NCBI GenBank assembly: GCA_949775045.1
Contig: OX459105.1
Location: 2,401,368-2,465,367, forward strand
Direction: 5' to 3'
DNA from: Metridium senile
Lineage: Eukaryota > Cnidaria > Anthozoa > Actiniaria > Metridiidae
DNA length: 64,000 nt
Positions 27,601 through 34,800 of this stretch are shown one piece after another (position 1 is the stretch's first letter; each line of letters opens with the position of its first letter). The position numbers and the translations under genes were made by a program. The notes beneath the pieces were generated by a model. That model ran no database searches and was not told where the DNA came from. It worked only from the letters and a program-made list of their open reading frames with translations.

Positions 27601-28027
27601 TCATATGCAGTATTCGGTGTTAAATGTTTTTTGAGAAAACAAATAAAAAACATACTAAACGATTTACAATATATCAAAATGTCTTAATGTGCAATTTTCA
27701 TGATCTTTTGCACAGTGCATGCTGGCAAGGGGCCGGCCATTTAACTTTTGAGGTGGAGGGTGTGGGTGATTTTGAAAAACAATTTCCTGCATGGCCAAGG
27801 GCCGAAAAGAATTTCCAAAATTGCCACTGACATCTTTGCTTTTCTATAAAATAAATTCTGTGTGCATGCCAGCGGGCTAAAAAAAATATTTCCTGCACAG
27901 ACCAAATCACCCCCCCCCCCCCCCCCCCTCAAAAGTTAAATGGTCGGCCCATAAGTGACCATGGGTCATTTTTTGTATTAATAATATTTGTTTTATATAT
28001 CAATAGGTTATTATAAGAAGGAGATGA
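1759..28027 (+). CDS. LRR protein with helical middle, CAP-Gly-like segment and low-complexity tail; 5' end outside window
   Basis: I do not recognise the family by name. Exons with matching phase: 1759-1915, 2509-2571, 2706-2767, 3361-3438, 4098-4146, 4977-5063, 5190 (or 5198)-5285, 5952-6045, 6599-6672, 7711-7813, 8521-8609, 8810-8842, 9560-9651, 10482-10570, 15742-15823, 16248-16327, 17908-17972, 18335-18435, 18688-18719, 18911-18977, 19541-19661, 20518-20546, 20635-20666, 21553-21658, 22282-22415, 22690-22750, 23213-23252, 23473-23922, 24249-24316, 25459-25538, 28007-28027 (ends VIIRRR-stop). That is about 910 codons here. The start has the end of an LRR array (TLILSNNNLDWNEL) and a cap-like IDSLPYVWMLDGRIV, then SERPV-RHKLPKNQF. 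A helical region follows (8521-10570), then a basic Thr/Arg-rich linker, then GDRVQLGH...GRLVALPENYVGLVQLD (18688-18977), which resembles a CAP-Gly or SH3-like barrel, then an acidic and a Ser/Pro/Arg-rich tail. Phase fails to close cleanly at exons 6-8, so an exon or donor there is misread. A cytoskeletal or ciliary role is conceivable but is inference only. Confidence 0.72.
2031..2180 (+). mobile_element. 3' end of a CR1/L2-type LINE
   Basis: Sequence around a TAGATGACATGTACAATTTG motif, then ACAAATAAATGAG and a GTT-repeat tail, is the style of a CR1/L2-superfamily LINE 3' UTR. No coding part remains. It lies in an intron of the LRR gene. The family call rests on the tail and motif style only. 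Confidence 0.45.
2989..3109 (+). other. Possible cassette (poison) exon of the LRR gene
   Basis: An acceptor (CTGTGCAG) and a donor (GTGAGT) bracket 121 bp open for 40 codons with protein-like content (YEVIKYLGIVRTLEKYF...). Entry phase 0 fits the preceding exon. Exit phase 1 does not fit the next exon: joining them creates TAG at once. It is either an alternative exon that ends the protein or a chance open frame. Confidence 0.3.
3437..3690. repeat. Patchy GAT microsatellite in an intron
   Basis: GATGATGAT-rich runs start a few bases inside the intron after the exon ending at 3438 and continue, interrupted by AT-rich sequence, to about 3690. Confidence 0.6.
4430..4562. mobile_element. Short palindromic MITE
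   Basis: The two arms are imperfect reverse complements: a TATACAGGCAGCC start against a GACCGGCTGTATA end. The centre is a CAATACATATATTGGACATG-like palindrome. It has no coding content and is intronic. The family is unknown. Confidence 0.5.
4763..4880 (-). mobile_element. Headless fragment of the SINE family also seen at 42.1-42.5 kb
   Basis: It shares ordered blocks with 42140-42275: TTCAATCTTCTAG, GCCCTAC, CACTCACACTCA, TTTTGCACACAACTC and GCTCACATGTT. The tRNA-derived head of the 42.5 kb copy is missing. Strand is inferred from the orientation of that head. Confidence 0.6.
5075..5155. repeat. GAT microsatellite
   Basis: Short GATGATGATG run in the intron immediately after the exon ending at 5063. 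Confidence 0.7.
5330..5637. mobile_element. Palindromic MITE, 308 bp
   Basis: Long inverted repeat. The left end TACACCTATTTCAAAAAAGG matches the complement of the right end CCTTTTTTGAAATAGGTGTA. Pairing continues through GCGATAGGCGATAGG, ATAGGTCATTCCAAGACCCA and TATGGGTATAAT. The loop is 5430-5550. It lies within an intron near exon 7 of the LRR gene and may complicate donor choice there. Similar ends occur at 52.67 and 60.04 kb. Confidence 0.85.
6890..7650. repeat. ATC tract containing a ~98 bp minisatellite (six units)
   Basis: From about 7089 to 7640 a unit with the block TTTTACCATCATCATTATTT and a later CAACACAGGTACCATC block repeats about six times at ~98 bp spacing; flanking DNA is simple ATC. 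A 352-codon open frame on the minus strand encodes Asp/Asn/Gly runs. It is a by-product of the repeat, which sits in an intron. Confidence 0.93.
7907..8115. mobile_element. Palindromic MITE, copy 1 of 2
   Basis: Ends AGGTTTCC and GGAACCT bracket arms carrying AAATCTGTACTT, TATGCAAATT and TGATGTGTGCTAAACACACA in opposite orientations. The centre is AGAAATAATATACTCTG. A close relative lies at 21210-21402, in the same gene. Confidence 0.85.
8130..8345. repeat. GAT microsatellite then (AAT)n
   Basis: GATGATAATGGTGATAGTAA-type simple sequence follows the MITE directly and ends in (AAT)n. The AAT run with TGACTTTATTAAATGAC may mark a minus-strand LINE tail, but no coding remnant is visible. Confidence 0.7.
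9766..9981. mobile_element. MITE with ACCGGTC-rich inverted ends
   Basis: AGGCTAGGTTTACACGGTAC at the left pairs with the complement of GTACCGTGTAAACGTAGCCT at the right. Inside, TTTTGACCGGTCAAAA-type palindromes occur on both sides. It has no coding capacity and is intronic. Confidence 0.8.
10005..10257. mobile_element. MITE with AATGAGCCCCTCCCAGGGG ends, copy 1
   Basis: The left end AATGAGCCCCTCCCAGGGG is the complement of the right end CCCCTGGGAGGGGCTCATT. The interior is rich in TTCCCTTGTTCCC. It abuts the previous MITE almost directly. A second copy with a decayed left end is at 22005-22205. Confidence 0.8.
10268..10372. repeat. 12-bp tandem repeat (AAAAAGTCATGG), about nine copies
   Basis: Perfect or near-perfect tandem copies of AAAAAGTCATGG lie directly downstream of the MITE, in the intron before the exon at 10482. 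The open frames across it (SHGKSHGK, SWKKSWKK) are repeat artefacts. Confidence 0.9.
10560..11850. repeat. ~75-90 bp minisatellite that reiterates a 5' splice site, ~16 units
   Basis: The exon ends AGAAGGG at 10570 and the intron starts GTGAGTAATGAAAACTATTG. The same junction, as TTGGAAGGGGTGAGTAATG followed by AAAACTATTGAATATATAC and a G-rich run, then recurs about fifteen more times to 11790. Many units keep a good donor match (GGGGTGAGT); later ones decay to GTGAGCAATG or ATGAGTAATG. The repeat therefore begins inside the exon/intron boundary. Confidence 0.93.
11931..15661. mobile_element. Foldback (MULE-like) element with arms over 1 kb
   Basis: Left arm 11931 to about 13220 and right arm from about 14550 to 15661 are inverted copies. 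Landmarks include TTAAGAGCGTGTCCACGG against its near-complement, TACATGGGGGTTCACCG, TGCCCGCAAAAAAACTGG and CCAGTTAGCTGAAGCAAAT. A 10-bp direct repeat GCATTACCTG flanks it (11921-11930; 15662-15671), as in Mutator-type foldbacks. TTAA also sits at both termini, so a TTAA-type insertion is an alternative. No transposase frame is visible. It is intronic in the LRR gene. Confidence 0.85.
14710..14940. mobile_element. MITE nested in the right arm of the foldback
   Basis: AGTCGTACCTATTATCGCGC and its complement GCGCGATAATAGGTACGACT bound 231 bp that have no counterpart in the left arm. The insertion therefore post-dates formation of the foldback. Confidence 0.8.
16373..16528 (+). pseudogene. C-terminal remnant of a LINE reverse transcriptase
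   Basis: An open 52-codon segment reads ...YGKFALRFAGVKTWNAIDKE...SISSFKNKLKKSFLK..., ending in a stop. This pattern (aromatic-x-W-N at a conserved spot, then a Phe-Lys-rich helix) is the usual extreme C-terminus of CR1/L2/jockey-type ORF2 proteins. Nothing upstream remains, so it is a 5'-truncated insertion. Its 3' UTR runs to about 16915 (GTGTAAATAAATTATTGTC). It lies in an intron of the LRR gene, same strand. Confidence 0.8.
17205..17440. repeat. Degenerate CAAGATCTTG-type repeat
   Basis: AAGATCTTG, AAGATCTTCCCAAGATCC and CAAGAACTT variants recur many times in both orientations. Intronic, no coding signal. Confidence 0.65.
17450..17760. mobile_element. MITE with ATTCATAGATCCAC ends
   Basis: ATTCATAGATCCAC at the left and GTGGATCTATGAAT at the right are exact complements. 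Internal TCCGACAAGCC and TTTGTCGGACA blocks also pair. It lies in the intron before the exon at 17908. Confidence 0.75.
17983..18200. mobile_element. G-rich MITE of the GGGGGCTTTCAT family
   Basis: Begins AAGGGGGCTTTCATTTATTA and continues with G-run-rich sequence to a GGGGGGG run near 18190. The same AGGGGGCTTTCAT end occurs at 28261 and, inverted, at 30190-30206. The right boundary is uncertain. Confidence 0.5.
18455..18580. repeat. 8-bp tandem repeat (TGCTTGCC), about 16 copies
   Basis: Nearly perfect tandem TGCTTGCC starts about 20 bp after the donor at 18436. Its open frames (ACLLACLP on plus, AGKQASRQ on minus) are artefacts. Confidence 0.95.
19087..19205. mobile_element. Palindromic MITE, ~119 bp
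   Basis: AAATTCATCATTGTTATAATC pairs with a GATTATAACAATTAATGATG right arm, and CTTAAAGCATTAATTTTAAA pairs with its inverted copy. The loop is TAGGATTTAACACAAGACCG. Confidence 0.85.
19288..19470 (-). pseudogene. C-terminal fragment of an RTE-like LINE reverse transcriptase
   Basis: Reading the minus strand from 19470 to a stop at 19288 gives 60 codons containing ALEGKRKKGRPRETWRRTIE, then WGEAEKIADDRPKWRELLLA. The GKRKxGRPxxTWRRT...A.DR.KWR pattern is the characteristic end of many non-LTR ORF2 proteins, RTE-type among them. It is open to the native-looking stop and 5'-truncated. It is antisense within the LRR gene intron between the exons at 18911 and 19541. Confidence 0.85.
20030..20455. 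repeat. GAT microsatellite
   Basis: GATGATGATAATGGTGATG-type simple sequence. Just upstream, 19700-20030, a block with TTGCAATATG and TGGCCATTC(A/G)CATCTATCACC is locally duplicated. Confidence 0.9.
20755..20931. mobile_element. Palindromic MITE
   Basis: The arm AATAATAAGCAATTATTGG with GATGAGGTTTGAGCATGAT pairs with ATCATGCTCAACCTCATCCA and AATAATTGCGTATT. A partial third block follows to about 21010. Confidence 0.7.
21210..21402. mobile_element. Palindromic MITE, copy 2 of 2
   Basis: Near-identical to 7907-8115 in both arms and centre, including TGATGTGTGCTAAACACACA and AGAAATAATATACTCTG. Small differences lie at the left end. Confidence 0.85.
22005..22205. mobile_element. MITE with CCCTGGGAGGGGCTCA end, copy 2
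   Basis: Shares TTTTACCTC(A/T)TGTTCCCATG, CAAAAAACTATTGTTTT and the right end CCCCTGGGAGGGGCTCA with 10005-10257. The left inverted end is reduced to AATGAGC. Confidence 0.75.
22840..23135 (-). mobile_element. tRNA-derived SINE
   Basis: On the minus strand, 23061-23135 has an A box (GTTAGCTCAGTTGGGAGAGC), an anticodon-arm-like CTGTTAACTGG and a B box (GGTTCAAACCC). The acceptor arm does not pair and sequence continues past the tRNA end, so this is a SINE head rather than a working tRNA. The body at 22850-22990 has TGAGGATGGTCGTGACC and CCGAGAGGACGC blocks. Intronic. Confidence 0.65.
23240..23415. repeat. GAT microsatellite
   Basis: GATGATGATGGTGATTATG-type repeats fill the short intron between exons 23213-23252 and 23473-23922. 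Confidence 0.9.
24062..24180. mobile_element. Small palindromic element
   Basis: GTTCTGATAAAATAAACCTG pairs with CAGGTTAATTTTATCAGAAC, and AGATTACTCTGT recurs inverted. AATAAACCTGAACACTGA is also directly repeated inside. Confidence 0.7.
24340..25350. repeat. 1 kb (TCAA)n-type tract with 40-80 bp higher-order units
   Basis: ATCAATCAATCAG and GTTAATCA variants fill the intron between the exons ending at 24316 and starting at 25459. From about 24840 a compound unit with CAATCATTTTATCAATTAAT repeats more than ten times. Confidence 0.95.
25683..27184. mobile_element. piggyBac-like element, internally deleted copy
   Basis: Termini CCCGTACGGA and TCCGTACGGG are 10-bp inverted repeats. Left subterminal blocks (GAGCCTAACAATGGCCGG, GTCAATCATCGCGAATAAT), a degraded minus-strand coding stretch (about 26040-26210) and a right-hand ~118 bp minisatellite (26741-27080, three units) match the copy at 28436-30108. 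The acidic part of the transposase frame is deleted. TT flanks each end rather than the usual TTAA. It sits in the last intron of the LRR gene. Confidence 0.7.
27185..27316. mobile_element. Hairpin abutting the piggyBac-like element
   Basis: TTATTACAGTTATATGCAAA at the left and its near-complement TTTGCATATTAACTGTAATAA at the right form a ~130 bp hairpin with inner arms AAACAATGG and AGGCTTT. It starts at the base after the element's CGTACGGG end, so one may have inserted at the tip of the other. Confidence 0.75.
27729..27952. mobile_element. MITE with GGCC(G)GCCATTTAACTTTT ends
   Basis: The left end GGCCGGCCATTTAACTTTTGAG pairs with a CTCAAAAGTTAAATGGTCGG-type right end. A C-run of about 20 sits before the right end. 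It lies just upstream of the terminal LRR-gene exon at 28007. Confidence 0.75.
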
Positions 28028-28260
28028 GATGGCATCTATTTAATATCAAATATTGAAGATATTTATTTGATTTATCTCATTGTACATATATTTAAGAGTG
28101 ATCTATTTGATTGAGTGATAACTGAAAAAACCTGAAGATATATTTTGTGAAGAAAAGTGTAAGTAAATTATTTAAAAATGGTTTTATATACTCAAGGCAA
28201 AAATAAACTGATAATTACATGTATGTTAAGTTCACTAGCTTCAAGTTCTTCATCGCAGTC
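28028..28260. other. Probable 3' UTR of the LRR gene
   Basis: AT-rich sequence after the stop at 28025-28027, with no other gene. AAAATAAACTG near 28200 could serve as a weak polyadenylation region, but no canonical AATAAA position is convincing. Confidence 0.35.
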
Positions 28261-28435
28261 TTAGGGGGCTTTCATGTATTTGTGTTTAGGGGAGTTGGCA
28301 AAATCACCTGTTGTCTTTTCCAAATGTTACCCAACCTCCCCTTCGTGGTTGTCAAAAATTTGATAAATCCCACCCCACCCCCATATTTCGTCCAGTTTTT
28401 TTCTTAACTGTTATAAAACAACAAAATTGTAGCAA

Positions 28436-30108
28436 CCCGTACGGAAATGTCTGTCCGAACACGAGCCTAACAATGGCCGGACAAATCAGCCGAACACGAA
28501 ACTAACAACCACCAAACAAGAGCGAAAGTCAGAAAACCTAACAAGAGCAAAAAAGAGCATGAACACAGCATAAAATAGAGCATAAAACGGGCGAAAAAGA
28601 GCATAACAAGGGCCTAACATTTAAAGCGTTGCAAAAAGCGATCGGAGCGTGACAAGAGCATGACAAGAGCATTGAAAGAGCACTGTCAATCATCGCGAAT
28701 AATTAGGCCGTAGTCAGGCCTGATTCAGGCGGTAATTTTCTCATACACATATATATATATATATATATTGTTGGTTTCCATGCTTGCATGCCTTCATCCT
28801 CGAATTCGGTGCCCTTTTTTCTTCAGCATTGACAGTTACGTTTGCTCAGCAAAGAGATTGGTTTGAATTGTTATAATTTGCATCAATTCATCTGTGAAGA
28901 ATAGATTGAAATAATCAATTGGTTCTGCGTTATCTGGTAGCTGTTCATTTGGACCTGAATTCGCGGTAAACTCCGGCTGATCGTTTACGGAGTCACTTTT
29001 CCATTCCACTTCGCAAGCATTATCATCGGTATTTTCCTCATCTTCATCGCTGTCTTCTTCACTCATTCACCCTAAATACTGCTGAAAAGCTTCTTGGATC
29101 TCATCAGGACCAAAACCTTCGAAATCTTCTTTGTCATCAGGGTGAAAAAGTACATTTAAATCAACCTCATTGTTAGCGGACATATTTAAAACTTTAAGAA
29201 CAAATTCACGTTAATAGTTTGTGTTAAATGACTTTATTACAAAACTCACCTACTATTATACAAACCAACAAGATTGTTTTGCAATTTCCTTGCTTAAATC
29301 ATTGCAAAATGTTGACTAAAGAGCTCACTAAAGCTAACTTATACCGTGTGAACGACGCCATTGAGGTGCTCGCAACAGTCGTAATTTTACAATTTAGCGT
29401 GACTTTTATCACGTGAAAAAAATCAGAAAAATGATTGGTTAAAAACGTGATCACACGACGATTTATCAACGATAATTTATGCGCATAAAGAAAAAACTTC
29501 CGTTTCACACGCTAATTAGATAGATTCACAAGTGTTAATATTTCGGATTTTATATCGTTGTTAGGCTTGTGTTAGGTTTGTGTTAGAGTGATGTCCGACT
29601 GTTCAGGACCGTAACATCAGCCATAATGTGTTAGGCTCGTTAGCTCAGGGACCTGAATTGGATTTTATATTGGTGTTAGGCTTGTGTTAAGCTCATGTTA
29701 GAGTGTTGTCCGACTGTTCAGGACCGTAACATGCAGCCATAATGTGTTAGGCTTGTTAGCTCAGAGCCTGATTCGGATTTTATATCGGTGTTAGGCTTGT
29801 GTTAGGTTCATGTTAGAGTGTTGTCCGACTGTTCAGGACCGTAACATCAGCCATAATGTGTTAGGCTCGTTAGCTCAAAGCCTGATTCGGATTTTATATC
29901 GGTGTTAGGCTTGTGTTGGGTTCATGTTAGAGTGTTGTCCGACTGTTCAGGACCGTAACATCAGCCATAATGTGTTAGGCTCGTTAGCTCAGAACCTGAA
30001 TTGGATTTTGTCAGGTTCATGTTTGGCTCACGTTCTGCCATCAGAACGGTGTTCGGGCCAGATTAAGGCTGTGTTTTGTCTCTGTCAGGCTAAAAAGGTC
30101 CGTACGGG
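28436..30108. mobile_element. piggyBac-like element, longer copy
   Basis: Same CCCGTACGGA/TCCGTACGGG termini and subterminal blocks as 25683-27184, plus an extra ~200 bp of transposase-like sequence on the minus strand. The ~118 bp minisatellite (TGTTAGAGTGTTGTCCGACT, CAGGACCGTAACAT, GTTAGGCTCGTTAGCTCA) has four to five units at 29541-30000. AA flanks each end. The copy is nested within a MITE. Confidence 0.75.
28836..29183 (-). pseudogene. N-terminus of a piggyBac-type transposase
   Basis: From ATG at 29183: MSANNEVDLNVLFHPDDKED..., then an in-frame TGA at 29067-29069, then in the same frame an acidic stretch (SEEDSDEDEENTDD) and DYFNLFFTDELMQIITIQTN. The last motif (Y/F-x-x-FF-x-x-E-L-hydrophobic...T-N) is typical of the start of the piggyBac DDE domain. 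The stop occurs in both element copies and overlaps a good donor match (AGG|GTGAGT in copy 1), so an intron is possible. The catalytic part is absent. Confidence 0.6.
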
Positions 30109-30207
30109 AACCCCCTATAAAGGTTCTGAAAAATAATGTGACCTCTGCAATATTGCCGACCCCCCCCCCCCCCCCCCAAATACACTAATAAATGAAAGCC
30201 CCCCTGA

Positions 30208-31070
30208 TTGTAGGTAAATTAGTCTACTAGTAGAACGTGTGGTATTTCTTTTGATACTTGCACTCCTTGCCTTTCCATTGGGTACACAAAATACAAAAGA
30301 ATATATCACATACTATGAAGGCTTTTAAGTTTAAAAACTGTGCAATGAAAAACTTGAAACGAACAATGTCTTCTTGTCGTCACTGACAGATGAGTCTAAT
30401 AGACACATTCAGCTTCAATGTTTATTTTCAAATTTCAAACCACGTGTTCATTCCCTTTGGAGTTAATCATTTGTTATGTATAAATATTTTAATACTTGAC
30501 ATAAAAGAACAACTCTCGGGGTAATGCCATGTGGTCTGAAATGTGCAATTTGCATACAGAACTAATAGGGTCTATTGTTTATTTTCTTTTGCAATTGTTG
30601 TACATTTTATGGGATTTTAATGAATATTTATTAAGAAGAATTCAATTAAAGTAATAATGTACATAGGTACAAATACATTTACTGATTAAAGACCAATAAA
30701 ATACTTTTACTTCAGCAATTTTCTTTTGGCTTGTGGTTTTTCCAAAGGATGGTGAATGGTGTACATCCATTTTCTGTAGTACCCTCCCCTCCCCCCATTC
30801 CAACATACACTACATGGGTTATTGTTTGGGGAGTTTCCCTCCCACTTTTAAAAACACCCTACAAAGGATATTTCTGGGGGGTGGTGTCAGTCATTCAAGA
30901 GTAGACTGGTAAGTTTTTTTCATCATAACATTATTTTTTCATCATTTTTCTTCTTGATTTTCCTGGTCTTTGTGGTTTTCCTTTTTTCTAAAAATCACAA
31001 AAATCAAAGTTATGGCAGTCCTATCACAGCCAACTTAGGTAGCTAGAGATGGTCTTGACTTTGTCTCGAC

Positions 31071-31107
<37 letters not shown>

Positions 31108-31150
31108 ATGTGCATCCCAAATTGGATGGACGCATGCTAGACATTGTCCA
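30208..31150. other. Intergenic DNA without a recognised gene
   Basis: AT-rich sequence between the converging LRR and EBP2 genes. A ~37 bp inverted motif at 31040-31080 (GAGATGGTC/GACCATCTC) is the only structure noted. The missing basic C-terminal exon of EBP2, if separate, should lie here, but I could not identify it. Confidence 0.35.
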
Positions 31151-31154
31151 TTCC

Positions 31155-31830
31155 TTAAAACTATCATCATCACCATAACTATCATCATCATAACTATGAT
31201 CATCACTATCATCATCATAACTATGATCATCACTATCATCATCATCACTATCATCATCATCACTATCATCATCATAACTATCATCATCATAACTATCATC
31301 ATCACCATATCTATCATCATCATCATAACTATCATCATCATCATATCTATCATCATCACTATCATCATAACTATCATCATCATAACTATCATCATCATAA
31401 CTATCATCATCACCATATCTATCATCATCATCATAACTATCATCATAACTATCATCATCATATCTATCATCATCATATCTATCATCATCATATCTATCAT
31501 CATATCTATCATCATCATAACTATCATCATCATAACTATCATCATCATAGCTATCATCATAACTATCATCATCATCATCAACAACTATTATCATCATAAC
31601 TATCATCATAACTATCATCATCATAACTATCATCATAGCTATCATCATCAACTATTATCATCATCATAACTATCAAACTATTATCAACATCATAGCTATC
31701 ATCATCATAACTATCATCATCATAGCTATCATCATCAACTATTATCATCATCATAACTATCAAACTATTATCAACATCATAGCTATCATCATAATTTATA
31801 TAATCATAACTATCATCATCATCATCATTA
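31155..31830. repeat. ATC microsatellite, 0.7 kb, at the 3' end of EBP2
   Basis: ACTATCATCATCATA units. Near 31640-31790 a ~95 bp block with ATTATCAACATCATAGC is duplicated. The tract runs into the last coding codons of the EBP2 exon on the other strand. Confidence 0.95.
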
Positions 31831-34800
31831 CCCCTGGCTGATGTTGTCTGGCTGATTTGCTGTGTTTTCTTGAGCTAAATGAGCTAACATCAGAAGCACT
31901 CTCCTTGGTGTTTCCCTTCAACCCTCTCTTCTTACCACCATGACCAAATTTCTTATCTTTTGCTTTTCTCTTGTTAGATTTACTAAAAAAAAATGGAAAA
32001 TACAAAGCACTAATGTTCAGTAATTGTAGTTCAATTCAGGGTTCCCACTCATCTGTACAAGTAAAATTCCCTGACTTTTCTCTGACCAAAAACGATTTTT
32101 AAATGACCAAGATGCACATGTATATTATTTTTCCTACTTTTAATAATTTACGTAATATTATCGAGAACTTTTGTTTAGGAGTAAAAATTACATAATTATC
32201 ACCAACACAAATTTGATAATGTTGGCAAAATTCCCTGACTTTTCCCTGCCTTTTTGATAAATTACAAATTTCCCTGGCCAAAATCAAAATTCCCTGACAA
32301 TTCCATGACCTTGAAAATCAAATCCTCAAATTGAGAATTCAAGAACAATTATTGACACTAATTATTTAACAAAAGAAAGTAGGCAAAGCATTCTGGTACT
32401 GGTAGTACATGACGCTATAATGGAAATGGCCTAATAATTTTAAAATATTTTATAAAAGAAATGTAAAATGTTGGCTTGTGTCTATATACTGTGATAGCAA
32501 CACTCTGGGAGTTGTACAGCACTTGAGATAAATAGACACACACACCATAATATATTCCTTAATTATATTAATCAATATACCCACCCAAACGGTTTACTCA
32601 TTTCTTTCTCTGCATTCACATTGAAGTCATCATTCTTCATGAACGCTGGAGCAGGTTGTTTACCTGAGTACATGAAATGAAAAAAGTGAACACTAGTCAA
32701 CAAGCCACTACAACACAACATGGGAACAATCCCACTTTATGTGACACACTATTTTCTCAGCAACAAGTCACATTAAATTTTTATGCAATTGAAATTAAAT
32801 TTTAAACTCATCTCTAACAACCATTCAACACATATGCAGCTTTGTTTTTTTCACATACTTACACCTAACATTCTCACTTTTACGCAAATATTCACCTACT
32901 TTATACAAGTCCATACACTGTATTCCCACAGTATTCCCACTCACTACGGCCCTCGTCTCTCTGTTGACCTTACATAAGCTTTTAAGGGGTGCATATACAC
33001 CTTTTCTGAGTCACCCGTGAAGTGAAAAGCCTACAAGCTAGTAGCGCAGGGGATTATGGATTACCTATGTATACTTTATTAGAACGCAGGGATTTCATGG
33101 CCACATTGCTACACTTGTCAATGTGTTATTGAGAAATGTCTGTTTTGACTTATCAAACAAAAAGAAAGGCGTTCCGAATGCACATTTAGTTTCTGAACTG
33201 ATCCATGATCTTTTGCGCCACTAGCTTGTGTGCTTTTCACGGGTGACAAACTTTCTCGGAAAGGGTGTATATATTATTATCAAACAATTGAAAATTGACA
33301 ACATTTGTGTACTCCTCCAAAAATACTGTTAATAATTTATAACAGAAAACAAATCCTTTACCTTTCCTGTATTTTTTCACAGATTCAATCATATCTTTTT
33401 TCTCTTTTTGTCGCTTTTGTAGCACATCATGTTGTACCTAAAACCAAAAATATTCATGAAAAATATGTATATTTTCACATTAAACCAAGTGAAGAAAGGG
33501 TTAGCATATTCTGTGTTGCCATGACAACATGGCAGCCATCTTGGATGAGCTGCTATAAAATGTTTCTCATAAGAATGTACTGGTTGCTCATCAAAAATGG
33601 CTACAGGGTCAAAACACGGTAATTGGGATCTCTGTTCCCCTCTGTAATACTTGACATTTGTATTGTGACCAAGATACAGATGTTTTTATATTTGTTTACT
33701 CTCATGTGCCTGTAGGACTGGTAGGAATCATATACAAACATCTGTATCTTGGTCACAATAACAAATGTCAAGTGTTACGGAGGGGAACAGAGAACCAAAA
33801 TACCGTGTTTTGACCCTACAGCTCCTATTAGTCTTTTCATTCCTGGCTAAATAACAGCATGGCGGTCTTGGATGAGCTTCGACAAAAGATTTCTCACTAG
33901 AATACTAATGTCAATAAATGTGCACTTTTTCTCACCTTTTTACCAAATTTCTTCATTTCTCTTAGCTTCTTCATTTTCTCTGATCTTTCCATTCCTTGCT
34001 GCTTGCTAAGCAGTTTAGATCTTACCTTGAAGATTTAAAATTTAAAATTTCAGAAAACCCAATCAATGAATATTTTATTTTTTATTCTAAATGGTAAGAA
34101 TAGTAAATGCAGCCATGAATAAAAAGGGAAAAAATGGGGGTCACTGGGTTAGTTAAGGCGGTATAAGCGAAAAAGTCAGTAAAATTCAAAATTTCTATTG
34201 TTCTGGCCAAGTGGGACTGGGCACTAGTTGCTTTTTTGGTCATTTTTGACTCCCCTGTATCATTATTAAGTTTGTTTGAAGCTTAAAAGCTGAGAAAAGG
34301 CATAGTTTAGCTATGATTTGTTTTTTCTTCTGTGGCACTTTTGAATTTTCTTGAACAAGATGAACGCTAGCGTGGTGTGCAGTAGCAAGTGTCCCGAACT
34401 ACCTAAAGGAGGTTTACAGTGAAATGCAAAGTAAATGTCAATTTTCTGAGACTTTGACAATTAATTAATTAAACATCATCATAAATAATAGGGGTCACTG
34501 TCTTGAGATGTTGTGCTGCAAACACTGATAATTGACTCAGCATTGTGCATATGTTTTTTCTTACTCTTTGCATGTGTTCATCTGTTTTGACCATCTCTGC
34601 GAAGTAGTCTTCGGGTCTTTTAGTTGCTTTGCCAAGATTGTGTAGTTTGGGTATGGTAGTAGAGACGGCATGTTGTGCTTGCTTATAGCTACAAGAAAAT
34701 AATAAAAACAAGACATTATACCTAATTGAACGAACATATTTCAGGGGTGGATTTAGAGGGGGGCCAGAGGGGCCGTGGTCCCTCCTTTTGTTGCTTAAAA

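Larger units (their letters stand above)
28261..30207. mobile_element. GGGGGCTTTCAT-family MITE split by the piggyBac-like insertion
   Basis: The left end AGGGGGCTTTCATG at 28262 and right end CATGAAAGCCCCCCT-like at 30190-30206 are inverted. Removing 28436-30108 leaves a ~275 bp G/C-run-rich MITE like that at 17983. Confidence 0.6.

Noticed and set aside
31049..31669. 200-codon open frames (Ile-rich plus, Asp/Ser-rich minus)
   Set aside because: Microsatellite artefact downstream of EBP2.
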